Part shown: piece by piece, positions 52,116 through 59,765 of the stretch | Position numbering within the stretch: the first letter of the stretch is position 1 | How the letters are laid out: every line of letters starts with the position of its first letter | Origin: Rubeoparvulum massiliense | GTDB lineage: Bacteria; Bacillota; Bacilli; Rubeoparvulales; Rubeoparvulaceae | DNA length: 64,000 nt | Direction of reading: 5' to 3' | Assembly: GCF_001049895.1 (NCBI RefSeq) | Contig: NZ_CVPE01000006.1 | Location: forward strand, 1 to 64,000 | Translations under genes and position numbers: made by a program | Notes under the pieces: model-generated | What the model saw: the letters and a program-made list of their open reading frames with translations, nothing else | Told to the model about the DNA's origin: nothing | Databases searched by the model: none

Positions 52116-52457
52116 ATGATGAACGATTTGGAAGTTAGACAGCCATTTCCCAGTTCTCTTTCGTTCACAGTTGATAAATTGCGAGGCGAACAACCATTTC
52201 AATTTTTTTATGCCGAAATCAAAGAAGGAACCATCTATCTTTTTTCCAAAGTGACACCAGGTGGACTAATTGAGTATCAAGTGGTGCTTAGCGATCGTGA
52301 GAAGAGAACGATGGAGGTGGAAGAGGGAGAGGGCGATATCTTTCAGTTTCATGAGCTAAAAAAGCTGTATGAGCAAGAGGTGCTCATGAAGCAGGATCAG
52401 CGTTGGCAGGAGAATGATCTAGCTTTTGCCATGTATGATACGCAATATATTCACTAA
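52116..52457 (+). CDS. Conserved-looking small protein, unknown function
   Basis: The 113-residue product is acidic and soluble, without membrane segments or Cys. It reads as an alpha/beta protein with PFQFFYAEIKEGTIYLFSKV and a Glu-rich turn EVEEGEGDIFQFHEL, then a helical C-terminus. GAGGAGGAACC precedes ATG at 52116. It diverges from yunB with a short gap, and two terminators follow further downstream. The family is not recognised. Confidence 0.7.
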   Translation: MMNDLEVRQPFPSSLSFTVDKLRGEQPFQFFYAEIKEGTIYLFSKVTPGGLIEYQVVLSDREKRTMEVEEGEGDIFQFHELKKLYEQEVLMKQDQRWQENDLAFAMYDTQYIH

Positions 52458-52664
52458 ACCAATAAAGGAAATCCCCTATGGCAAAAAGCTGAACAAACCG
52501 CGCTGTATAGAGGAAAGTACCGACTTCGGAGACGCTATTTTTCCAATATAAGTCATGTATTTTACACAAATTACTGAAAATTACTATTGAAACTCGTTCT
52601 AATATCATTTATTCTTAATATGTAATCTAAAACACTCTTTCGGTTGAGAGATTACACTACTTGA

Positions 52665-52696
52665 TGGGTTCGGAATTTCCGAACCCTCTTTTTTTA
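52665..52696 (+). terminator. First of two tandem terminators
   Basis: GGGTTCGGA pairs with TCCGAACCC around ATT, followed by TCTTTTTTT. It lies 208 bases after the nearest plus-strand stop codon. The 52458-52664 stretch holds no protein gene but could encode a small RNA ending here. Confidence 0.85.
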
Positions 52697-52726
52697 TCTG
52701 TATTTGATTTATTTTTTTTAGTATTG

Positions 52727-52754
52727 ACCTCGGGAGTCACCCCGAGGTTTTTTT
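52727..52754 (+). terminator. Second tandem terminator
   Basis: CCTCGGG (52728-52734) pairs with CCCGAGG (52741-52747), followed by seven T. It is on the plus strand, so it does not serve the minus-strand gene at 52784. Confidence 0.85.
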
Positions 52755-52783
52755 ATATCGGTTGAGAGAGTACTTCTGAGATA

Positions 52784-54658
52784 CTATTTTGTTTGGGAGT
52801 TATATCTAGTGCTAGAGGAAAACTGATAACCGATAAGATGTGTGCCTGATGGACCATCCACTACCCAGATTGTTAGTAAGAACGGTTGAGCTGTTGGTAA
52901 CTGCTGCGAAGCTACACCATAGGTAATCTGTTGAATGGACTGCTGTGCAAGATTCTCCTCTGCATTACGTGAGAGGGGGAAGGGGAGATGATTCTCCACT
53001 TGTGCTAAATCCAGGGATTGGTGGCGAATTAATTGGGTTACCTCATATTCGCTCCAATTTGCCTTTATATCGTCTCCAGGGAAGGGGTAGTCCTCTAACT
53101 GTCCAGGAAGGATAAACTGCTCGTATAGCCCAACCTCGTCATTCTGAATCCATTGCAGGATCGCAGGTCCATAGGAAAGGGGATCCACAGGTAAATGCGT
53201 TTCAGGATGGAAGGCAGCGGATGTTAGACGGATGCTTCGCCTCACTTCCAAGTATTGATTCTCCAGCCACCCATAGGTAATCAGTTGTTTCCCAGTGGCA
53301 TAATAAGGCGGTTGACTGATGGTGACCGTTGGGTAGGAATAGAGCGGATCATTAATCTGTGGCGCCTCTACACTCCAGCCTTCGAGCAATGGCTGCCAAA
53401 ACCCTTGATAAAACTGATAGATGAGATAGTAACCACTTTGCGATCCAATCGTGTCATAGAGCAATAGCTCCTTGCCACCATTCTGATTCAGGTCCTGCAG
53501 TTGAATATTGACACCTCGTTTCCCTTCTCCTAGCGCTGTACCAAAGCGAGGATCCACCATGGAGTAAAGGGCATTGACATCTGCAGGTGCCAGATTTTGA
53601 ATGTAGGAAGCATGCTCTGGTACATAGTAAGTAAAGTTTCCTTCTGGCAATTGATAGGAAAGCAAGTAGCCTCTCTCTGCATCAGACCAGAGGGGAATGA
53701 CCACTTGGAGCTGATCCAGTGTTGGCAGTTGACGAAAGCCAATCAGCTCAGGAGGTGTGATACTTCCAGTTTGCCACCCTTGGAGTTGTTTCCCGATACT
53801 GGCGATCGCGGGGATCCAATTGGTTGAGCGGGTCCCCTGTTGGTCGAAGTGAATCAGATAGCTGGCACCGGAATTTAATTGGATTAAGACTCCCTCCGTA
53901 GTGGTATAAGAAGTAGCAATGGTCTGCCCCTCAGCGTTTTTCAGATATATACGGGTCATTCCACGACTGTCTTCCTTCAATTGCTCCCTCCCATGTTGGA
54001 GAAATAGGGATTTCTGCTCCATTGTACAAGGGATGGCTTGGCCCAAGCTGCTGAGCATCTGCTGGTAGAGTGGATCCAGACTGCTTCCTGAATTGTTGAG
54101 ACGAAATAGGATAGTCTGGTCATCAAGCTCTAATTGTAGCTTCTGCACATTTTGTAACTGCAGGAGGAGTGCTTGGGGGTCACTCAGAACTTCCATAACC
54201 ATGGGCTCACTGGAGAAGACAGTTCCAGTGTACTGTCTGTATACAGGTGCTCCTAGAGCCTGCATTGTCTTGTGTACAGTGATTTCCACTTCCTTGGGCT
54301 CCGTCTGCTGTGTCTCGGATGCTGCCAAAGAGGGAGAGCGATCGATCAAACGCTCCTCTGGATTCTTGGATAAATCATTGCCCTGGATGGCTTGCTCGCC
54401 ATTCATGATGCCTGCAGGATGATTAAAAAGATGATTGGCCACAAAGAAAAGAAGAAAAATAGATGCGATCCCAGTAAAGGTCCGCCAGTCCCAATGCTTT
54501 CTAGTAGCTTGGTGTGGTGCTGCTGGCTGTGTGGAAAGTGGCATGTTCATTCGTTGCAGAATACGCTGGAACTCTTGCTCTCGTACTTCTTCGGGAGGGA
54601 GGGAACTGACGAGAGAGCTGATCTGACGCTCTAGAATCGTTCTTTTTTCTTCTTTCAT
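52784..54658 (-). CDS. Putative anti-sigma factor with large extracytoplasmic domain
   Basis: The 624-residue product has a cytoplasmic N-terminus of about 60 residues, one membrane helix (about residues 62-80, FTGIASIFLLFFVANHLF) and an extracytoplasmic domain of about 540 residues. Its start codon overlaps the stop of the ECF sigma gene (ATGA), the usual arrangement for a sigma/anti-sigma pair. The N-terminal part (ERQISSLVSSLPPEEVREQEFQRILQRM region) lacks the HxxxCxxC zinc motif of ZAS anti-sigma factors. The outer part contains repeated bulky strands such as KELLLYDTIGSQSGYYLIYQF, but I cannot name a domain. Confidence 0.75.
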   Translation of the reverse strand: MKEEKRTILERQISSLVSSLPPEEVREQEFQRILQRMNMPLSTQPAAPHQATRKHWDWRTFTGIASIFLLFFVANHLFNHPAGIMNGEQAIQGNDLSKNPEERLIDRSPSLAASETQQTEPKEVEITVHKTMQALGAPVYRQYTGTVFSSEPMVMEVLSDPQALLLQLQNVQKLQLELDDQTILFRLNNSGSSLDPLYQQMLSSLGQAIPCTMEQKSLFLQHGREQLKEDSRGMTRIYLKNAEGQTIATSYTTTEGVLIQLNSGASYLIHFDQQGTRSTNWIPAIASIGKQLQGWQTGSITPPELIGFRQLPTLDQLQVVIPLWSDAERGYLLSYQLPEGNFTYYVPEHASYIQNLAPADVNALYSMVDPRFGTALGEGKRGVNIQLQDLNQNGGKELLLYDTIGSQSGYYLIYQFYQGFWQPLLEGWSVEAPQINDPLYSYPTVTISQPPYYATGKQLITYGWLENQYLEVRRSIRLTSAAFHPETHLPVDPLSYGPAILQWIQNDEVGLYEQFILPGQLEDYPFPGDDIKANWSEYEVTQLIRHQSLDLAQVENHLPFPLSRNAEENLAQQSIQQITYGVASQQLPTAQPFLLTIWVVDGPSGTHLIGYQFSSSTRYNSQTK

Positions 54659-55227
54659 TGAGCTTCCACTCCCTTCATGTGCTGCTCCAGTAACTGCTTA
54701 CGAATCTCTTGTAGACCTCGATGATAGCTCACCTTCACATCGGATATGGTAAGATCGAGAATCAGTGCGGTCTCCTTAATGGAGCACTCTTCAAGCAAGC
54801 GGAGAATCACGACCTGACGTTTTTTCTCATCAAGCAATTGAATGGCTTCAATGAGCTCCTCTTCCTGAACACGAAGGAGGACGATATCCTCTGTGGCCAC
54901 AGCAAGCTCCTGTCTGCTCTCTGCATCCCAGGTGGCCTTCTCCACCTTACGATCCCAGTTCTGCTGCTTGCGCAGGAATTGCCGAATCTCATTGCGAGCG
55001 ATGGAGAGCAGCCAAGTTTTGATGCTGGCATCCCCGCGAAACTGCTCAATACGTGTGAAGGCCTTATAAAAGACCTCCTGAAGGATATCTGCTACATCCT
55101 CCTCGTTGAAGCATTGCACGCGAATGAAGCGATACAGAATGGGATAGTATGTATCAAAAAATTGGCGTATGACCTGCTGGTTTTGATTACGGATTCCCTC
55201 AATATAGTACCGATTCTCCTCCAACAT
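54655..55227 (-). CDS. ECF-family RNA polymerase sigma factor
   Basis: The 190-residue protein is an extracytoplasmic-function sigma factor with region 2 (RFIRVQCFNEEDVADILQEVFYKAFTRIEQF over residues 33-63, and KTWLLSIARNEIRQFLRKQ) and region 4 (LIEAIQLLDEKKRQVVILR, CSIKETALILDLTISDVKVSYHRGL split over the HTH). It directs RNA polymerase to a stress regulon that cannot be named from sequence. The ATG at 55227 has AGGACG upstream. It is co-translated with the membrane protein that follows, presumably its inhibitor. Confidence 0.9.
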   Translation of the reverse strand: MLEENRYYIEGIRNQNQQVIRQFFDTYYPILYRFIRVQCFNEEDVADILQEVFYKAFTRIEQFRGDASIKTWLLSIARNEIRQFLRKQQNWDRKVEKATWDAESRQELAVATEDIVLLRVQEEELIEAIQLLDEKKRQVVILRLLEECSIKETALILDLTISDVKVSYHRGLQEIRKQLLEQHMKGVEAQ

Positions 55228-55445
55228 GAATCACGTCCTATTTCTCTCTTGTCATCTTGTTAGATACAAGGAGTTATCATTAGGTTACATGAAATTGGTT
55301 CTATGTAAAAATTCTTATTTTTACATCGTTCATTCTTCTCTTTTCTTCACTTTCGTGTATCATAGTAGTAATACCTGCCGAACAAAGCATGAAATATTTG
55401 GGATATTGACTCCCGTTGCTAGCCATAGAGAGGAGTTTATTTACG

Positions 55446-56090
55446 TTGAAGCTACGATCTTTATCACCGAAGGGGCAGCGCCGCCTGCTAACAGCAGGTA
55501 TCGTCATCATCGTCGTACTGCTCGTCATCATGTTATTAAAAAATCCATTTCTCCGTTGGATGGGCCATCAACTAGTTGCCGATGATCCTCTACAGCCTGC
55601 AGATGTCATCGTGGTACTAGGTGGGGATATGCATTGGTTGCGGATTGAAGAGGCAGCTCGACTCTACCATGAAGGCTGGGCAGAGTACGTGCTCGTCAGT
55701 GGTGGTGGACAAGTCACCTATGATCAGACCGAGTATGAGGCGATGCGAGCTCATCTGATCCATCTCGGAGTACCGGTAGAGAAGATTTGGGTAGAGACCC
55801 ATTCACGGAGCACCTATGAGAATGCCGTTTATACTCGGGATGTACTGAGTGCTAAGGAGAAGGAGCTAGGCTACGAGATCAAACGGATGATCCTCGTTAC
55901 CATCGATTGGCATACAGGTCGTAGTAGCCGAACCTTTAAGCATGTGTTTCAGGATGATGGGGTGGAGATCATCTCCCATCCAGCCAATGATCCTGATTTC
56001 GACCCTGATCATTGGTGGACAGATCACGAAGGACAACAACGTGCCTTGATGGAATGGGCTCGTAATCTAGTCTATCTAGTAAAGTATTAA
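55446..56090 (+). CDS. YdcF family (DUF218) membrane-anchored protein
   Basis: The 214-residue product has one N-terminal membrane helix (about residues 14-34) and a YdcF/DUF218 domain with DVIVVLGGDMHWLRIEEAARLYHEG, VLVSGGGQVTYDQTEYEAM, VETHSRSTYENA and VTIDWHTGRSSRTF. The family is linked to envelope functions (ElyC, SanA) and may act on SAM or lipid carriers. The TTG at 55446 has GAGAGGAG upstream; the frame from 55416 would place the SD inside. It diverges from the ECF sigma gene. Confidence 0.83.
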   Translation: MKLRSLSPKGQRRLLTAGIVIIVVLLVIMLLKNPFLRWMGHQLVADDPLQPADVIVVLGGDMHWLRIEEAARLYHEGWAEYVLVSGGGQVTYDQTEYEAMRAHLIHLGVPVEKIWVETHSRSTYENAVYTRDVLSAKEKELGYEIKRMILVTIDWHTGRSSRTFKHVFQDDGVEIISHPANDPDFDPDHWWTDHEGQQRALMEWARNLVYLVKY

Positions 56091-56106
56091 TCTTAAGGGG
56101 ATAAGC

Positions 56107-56142
56107 AAAAAGGACGAGCTCGTATGGAACTCGTCCTTTTTC
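56107..56142. terminator. Terminator after the YdcF gene
   Basis: AAAAAGGACGAG pairs with CTCGTCCTTTTT. A and T tracts on both sides allow bidirectional use with the convergent gene at 56190. Confidence 0.85.
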
Positions 56143-56189
56143 CATGTGTGCCAAATTCAATGACGCATTCATCGATTTCTTGGATTGCC

Positions 56190-56495
56190 CTATTCAACTT
56201 CTGCTTGCAAAAAGAACTGAGGATGTTCTTTGCGAATTTTTGCACAAGCTTCATCAGGATTATTCACATGCTTGCCAAGAATATAGCAGGCTACTTTGAT
56301 CAGGGAATGGTAAGGAGAAGCTTCACGGAACAGGCAGACCTCTTCTTTCACTTCACATTCAATCTCACGAATGGACTGTGTATCCTCAACATATTCAGCT
56401 GCGCATTTTTTCACTTTCTGGTACATCACATGATAGCCTTCATGTAAACCATCCATGGGGTACTCTTTCATATCTTGGACTTCGTAGGTAAACAT
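56190..56495 (-). CDS. Small acidic protein, unknown function
   Basis: The 101-residue product is soluble, largely helical and Glu/Cys-containing (KKCAAEYVED, REIECEVKEEVCLF, KVACYILG, DEACAKIRKEH). GAGGTG lies upstream at a proper distance for ATG at 56495; GTG 56504 and ATG 56501 are too close. It stands between two terminators. The family is not recognised. Confidence 0.68.
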   Translation of the reverse strand: MFTYEVQDMKEYPMDGLHEGYHVMYQKVKKCAAEYVEDTQSIREIECEVKEEVCLFREASPYHSLIKVACYILGKHVNNPDEACAKIRKEHPQFFLQAEVE

Positions 56496-56672
56496 TGCCA
56501 TCACCTCATTTGATTTGATTGTTGCTAGGCTTGACCAAGCAGGTTCATCTTTAAACAGTTGAAATCTAGACAGGGTAATTCATCCGTAGTATAGCATGTA
56601 AACGAAGGGAAAATACCTCGAAAAGAGGGAAAGATGTTACAATATGCCAACAAGTATATACCTCATCTAGGC

Positions 56673-56708
56673 GAAAAAAAGTCGTACTGGTGGGAGTTCC
56701 AGTACGAC
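56673..56708 (-). terminator. Terminator of the OsmC gene
   Basis: GTCGTACTGG pairs perfectly with CCAGTACGAC (56681-56690 with 56699-56708). On the minus strand it is followed by TTTTTTT. It lies about 190 bases after the OsmC stop; the stretch between has another 8-bp hairpin (56770-56777 with 56788-56795) and no gene. The remaining 56496-56672 also shows none. Confidence 0.82.
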
Positions 56709-56897
56709 ACATATATTTAAAAATAAAGGGAGGTAGATCATTACAATACGATACAGATGGTTGTAGACTGATGTTGAATAGGGGAGATCAACATCAACAG
56801 TTCAACGAGTAACAAGTTATCAAGAAAATGAGTGTTGGAAAAAACAGACAAGTATTTCCACGTAATTGACTTCTAAAAAGGCTTCAATGTGAAGGCG

Positions 56898-57344
56898 TTA
56901 ATGTTCCACCACAACCCCAGCGGGCACAAGCTGAATGGGACGTTGTAGGGTATCACCTACAGGACATGTCTTCTCGATAAAAGCAGCAAATTTTTCCACG
57001 TGCTCCTGTGAAGCATTGGTCCGAAAGTGCATGGTATAACGGATTTCTGTAAATCCTTTTGGAACATCACTGATGCCCATGAATCCATCGGGATCCAAGT
57101 CACCTTCCAGTTCGACCCAGAACTCTTCTAGGTCAATGCGAAATTTTGGGGCAAATGCTTTTGCCACAATGGTCTGACAAGCACCTAATGCACAGAGTAC
57201 GAGCTCCACAGGATTCATTCCTGTGTCAGTACCTCCCAAGGCTTCTGGTTCATCCAGTTGCACCTTAAAGCCCCGTGCTTCTGTTTCAACCGCTAGACCT
57301 TGAGCTAAACTTTTCGCTGTGGCACGAAAAACGTTTCGAGCCAT
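56898..57344 (-). CDS. OsmC family protein
   Basis: The 148-residue protein is an OsmC/Ohr-type peroxidase-like protein. The two redox Cys are in LCALGACQTIVAKAFA and FIEKTCPVGDTLQRP. GTDTGMNPVELVLCAL is also typical. It probably removes organic hydroperoxides or handles sulfur compounds. AAGGGGGGAT precedes the ATG. Its promoter region carries a CRP/FNR-type palindrome (57407-57422). Its terminator is unusually distant. Confidence 0.9.
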   Translation of the reverse strand: MARNVFRATAKSLAQGLAVETEARGFKVQLDEPEALGGTDTGMNPVELVLCALGACQTIVAKAFAPKFRIDLEEFWVELEGDLDPDGFMGISDVPKGFTEIRYTMHFRTNASQEHVEKFAAFIEKTCPVGDTLQRPIQLVPAGVVVEH

Positions 57345-57406
57345 TCACATCCCCCCTTCACAAAGTGAGCGTGTATGGTGAATCATAGTGGGATTGAAAC
57401 ATCCAA

Positions 57407-57431
57407 TGTGAAATGTTTCACAGTTATTATA
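57407..57431 (-). promoter_or_regulatory. Promoter and CRP/FNR-like palindrome of the OsmC gene
   Basis: On the minus strand TATAAT (complement of 57426-57431) is followed four bases later by the perfect palindrome TGTGAAACATTTCACA (57407-57422). It fits TGTGA-N6-TCACA, the CRP/FNR consensus. Its position at the transcription start suggests repression. The rest of the 57345-57646 gap shows no gene. Confidence 0.6.
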
Positions 57432-57646
57432 CTGTTTAATTGCTACTTGTGGAACCATGTAAAGGAAATATTTTTGACAAATTTCAGAATACTTGCAATC
57501 CAAAGAATGAACATCACTTGAATGAATCAGGGAATACACCTAAATGGGTGATCGATTAGGATCCATTTGTGACAAGTAGAACTCGTTCTTCAAAAAAAGT
57601 ATGCCCTCTGATGGAGGGCTTATTCATTCATTGATTGGAAGCAATT

Positions 57647-58228
57647 CTATTTTGTCTTTGTCGCCTTCAAGCGTTGCCAAAAACGGGCAACCTTACCGGC
57701 TGCTTGATGGTAGGAGATGCCATAGCGATACAAGAAGGGGTGTAGCTCCTCCAAAGCTGTGCCTGGTTCCACTTCCACCTCCAGCTCATAATCTTCCGTA
57801 TCGAGGTAAGAATTATAATCACAGCAGAAGAGACCAAGCTTCTCTCGCTTCTCATAACGGATGGTGGTCAGGGCTCCGGCATAGTGAAGCATCGCTGGTT
57901 TTACCTGATAGTTTTCCTCGAGCAGTTCAAGGATAGCATTGGGCTGCCAATTATTCTCACAGGCTTGCTGCCATGCCTCTTCTGTCAGAACTACTTCATG
58001 TTCGAGGAAGGTATGGGGAGCAGTCTGCTCTTTCATTTGTAAGCGATATTGGTCAGCTAGCTTGCGGATTCGTAAGGTAATCCGATGCTGCCGTTGGATT
58101 CTTTCTGGCAGGAAGAAGTAATAGTTCACCTGAACCAGTTTCACGCCATCATGGAAGAAGGGGAGGAGAGCAAGATACTCGTCCTTGGTTAACATGGTCT
58201 TGTACTCATATTCTAAGGATTGTTCCAA
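57647..58228 (-). CDS. CYTH domain protein (YjbK-like)
   Basis: The 193-residue protein has the CYTH fold, starting EQSLEYEYKTMLTKDEYLAL with the ExExK signature region. RITLRIRKLADQYRLQMKE, EHEVVLTEE and LEVEVEPGTALEEL supply charged residues lining the tunnel. Family members hydrolyse tripolyphosphate or make cAMP; YjbK is a small Bacillus member of unclear function. The TTG start has GGAGGG seven bases upstream. An unrecognised gene lies 27 bases before it on the same strand, probably co-transcribed. Confidence 0.87.
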   Translation of the reverse strand: MEQSLEYEYKTMLTKDEYLALLPFFHDGVKLVQVNYYFFLPERIQRQHRITLRIRKLADQYRLQMKEQTAPHTFLEHEVVLTEEAWQQACENNWQPNAILELLEENYQVKPAMLHYAGALTTIRYEKREKLGLFCCDYNSYLDTEDYELEVEVEPGTALEELHPFLYRYGISYHQAAGKVARFWQRLKATKTK

Positions 58229-58255
58229 TTTCGCACCCTCCTTCAGGGCTTCAGC

Positions 58256-58765
58256 TTAGATAAATTCAAAGGCTTCCACATTGCGAATAGGCTCGTTACG
58301 ATTTCGACCATCGCCATGGTAGAAGTGGATGGGTCCGTCTTCCTTCAGGGCACGACCATTCATCGCAAAGCAGGCGATGCCTCGCATGGCTTCCTCCAAG
58401 GTAATCTCCACTTGGCTACCATCCTTAAGGTGAAGAAGAACAGCCTGTGTATCATCATGAGGCTCGGCATTCTGCAGGAATTGCCCAATATACATGGCCC
58501 AATCTCCTTCGATCTCTTTGCGATTCACCATTTTTTTTTGCTCGATGCGGAATTCTGGATTGCTCCGTGCCCAGTCAAAATCCCATTGTTTCGCCATGGC
58601 CATGGCGCTTTGCTGAAGAGCTACATCAGCGTCTACAGACTTAGGCATATAGGCAGGATCAAAGGCCTGCTCCAACAAAAGTTTACGATCATCAAAAATC
58701 CAAATGGTGGGGTCAAGAGTAATCGGGAAGTTGACCTTTCCTTTTACGAACACCAACATTGACAT
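58256..58765 (-). CDS. Conserved-looking protein, unknown function
   Basis: The 169-residue product is soluble, begins MSMLVFVKGKVNFPITLDPTIWIFDDRK in two strands, and has a central acidic helix and the C-terminal DGPIHFYHGDGRNRNEPIRN. No membrane helix is seen. GGAGTGG precedes the ATG at 58765; the frame opens 19 codons earlier without support. It precedes the CYTH gene closely on the same strand, so the two are likely an operon. I do not recognise the family. Confidence 0.72.
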   Translation of the reverse strand: MSMLVFVKGKVNFPITLDPTIWIFDDRKLLLEQAFDPAYMPKSVDADVALQQSAMAMAKQWDFDWARSNPEFRIEQKKMVNRKEIEGDWAMYIGQFLQNAEPHDDTQAVLLHLKDGSQVEITLEEAMRGIACFAMNGRALKEDGPIHFYHGDGRNRNEPIRNVEAFEFI

Positions 58766-59079
58766 GGTACCACTCCTTCTATGTAGTGATGTATTAATGT
58801 GAGGGTGTATTGGTTTGACCATTCATCGTCCAAATTATCAAGTCCAGCGGCTTTGCTCTTCCATTGGAAGTGAGAGGATGTAGTCAGACCGCTGAGATTA
58901 GTGTATCATAAGCCAACCTCCAAGAAAACAAACAGGAGAACGTAGGAAAGAAGAAAATGAAGATTGTCCATCAAAGTGTACGTAAATCAAAAAAATAGTA
59001 GAAATTTGGCAAAAACGTGATACAATAATGTAAAGAACTTACTTGAAAACGCTAACAATGTAAAAGTGTCCCTTTGAAA

Positions 59080-59119
59080 AGTAGCTCTTTTATTGAACCA
59101 TGCCTTGTTCAACGCTACT
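59080..59119 (+). other. Stem-loop in the MarR leader
   Basis: AGTAGC (59080-59085) pairs with GCTACT (59114-59119), and inside it TTGAAC (59093-59098) pairs with GTTCAA (59107-59112). It is not followed by a T run. It lies about 37 bases before the MarR start codon. The rest of the 58766-59155 gap shows no gene. Confidence 0.45.
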
Positions 59120-59155
59120 TGGCATAATCTGATCTGATATATGGAGGAGATGAGC

Positions 59156-59632
59156 TTGAAAAACAAAATGATCCAGAATGAGATTAACCACCATGATGTT
59201 GATAAGATTGAAGCAGCACTCTCTTTGTTCATTCATCAAGCCCAATTCCAAAGTGTGGATGAAAAACGGGGCCTCCACATGTCACAAATCTATTTACTTC
59301 GGACATTGGCGCTGAATAAGGGTCCGATTAAGGCAACCCGTCTGGCTAAAACCTTAGGACTTACACCAGGGGCCATCACCTATCAAACCAATGGTCTCTA
59401 TGAGAAGGGATACATCAGTCGGAAGCGAGATGAGGAGGATGGTCGCTTGGTCCTTGTTGAAATCACCGAAAAAGGCTATGAAGTGTTGCACGAGATTAAT
59501 AAAGCACAGCACCGCTTCTTCCGTCAGCTTCTAGAACGTTTAGGCGAGGAGTACACACAGCAATTTGTGGGAATGCTTGAAAAAATGCTGGATGTAGGTC
59601 ATGACATTTTGCATGAGCGCTCGCAGCTCTAA
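59156..59632 (+). CDS. MarR family transcriptional regulator
   Basis: The 158-residue protein is a winged-helix MarR repressor. The dimerisation helices flank the HTH (MSQIYLLRTLALNKGPIKATRLAKTLGLTPGAITYQTNGL in two helices). The wing is in KGYISRKRDEEDGRLVLVEITEKG, with the conserved D-x-R-x-x at its tip. Its target genes are not evident; it could be autoregulatory. The TTG at 59156 follows GGAGGAG; an ATG at 59150 overlaps that site. A strong terminator follows. Confidence 0.9.
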   Translation: MKNKMIQNEINHHDVDKIEAALSLFIHQAQFQSVDEKRGLHMSQIYLLRTLALNKGPIKATRLAKTLGLTPGAITYQTNGLYEKGYISRKRDEEDGRLVLVEITEKGYEVLHEINKAQHRFFRQLLERLGEEYTQQFVGMLEKMLDVGHDILHERSQL

Positions 59633-59636
59633 AGCA

Positions 59637-59676
59637 GAAAAAGGATGCTATCCAATGAATGATAGCATCCTTTTTC
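59637..59676 (+). terminator. Terminator after the MarR gene
   Basis: AAAAAGGATGCTATC pairs with GATAGCATCCTTTTT around an 8-base loop. Confidence 0.88.
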
Positions 59677-59765
59677 GCTTATTTTGCTACTTTTCACTCA
59701 ATACATGTTGGGTGAATCATGATATGATAGGCAGTAAAAGGATATTGTAATCTGGGGAGGGAATT

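Noticed and set aside
54721-55263. A 180-codon frame antisense to the ECF sigma gene
   Set aside because: It mirrors the sigma factor codons, has no ribosome binding site and no recognisable domain.
57391-57400. GGATTGAAAC, which resembles the end of a CRISPR repeat
   Set aside because: It occurs once with no regularly spaced copies and no cas genes nearby.
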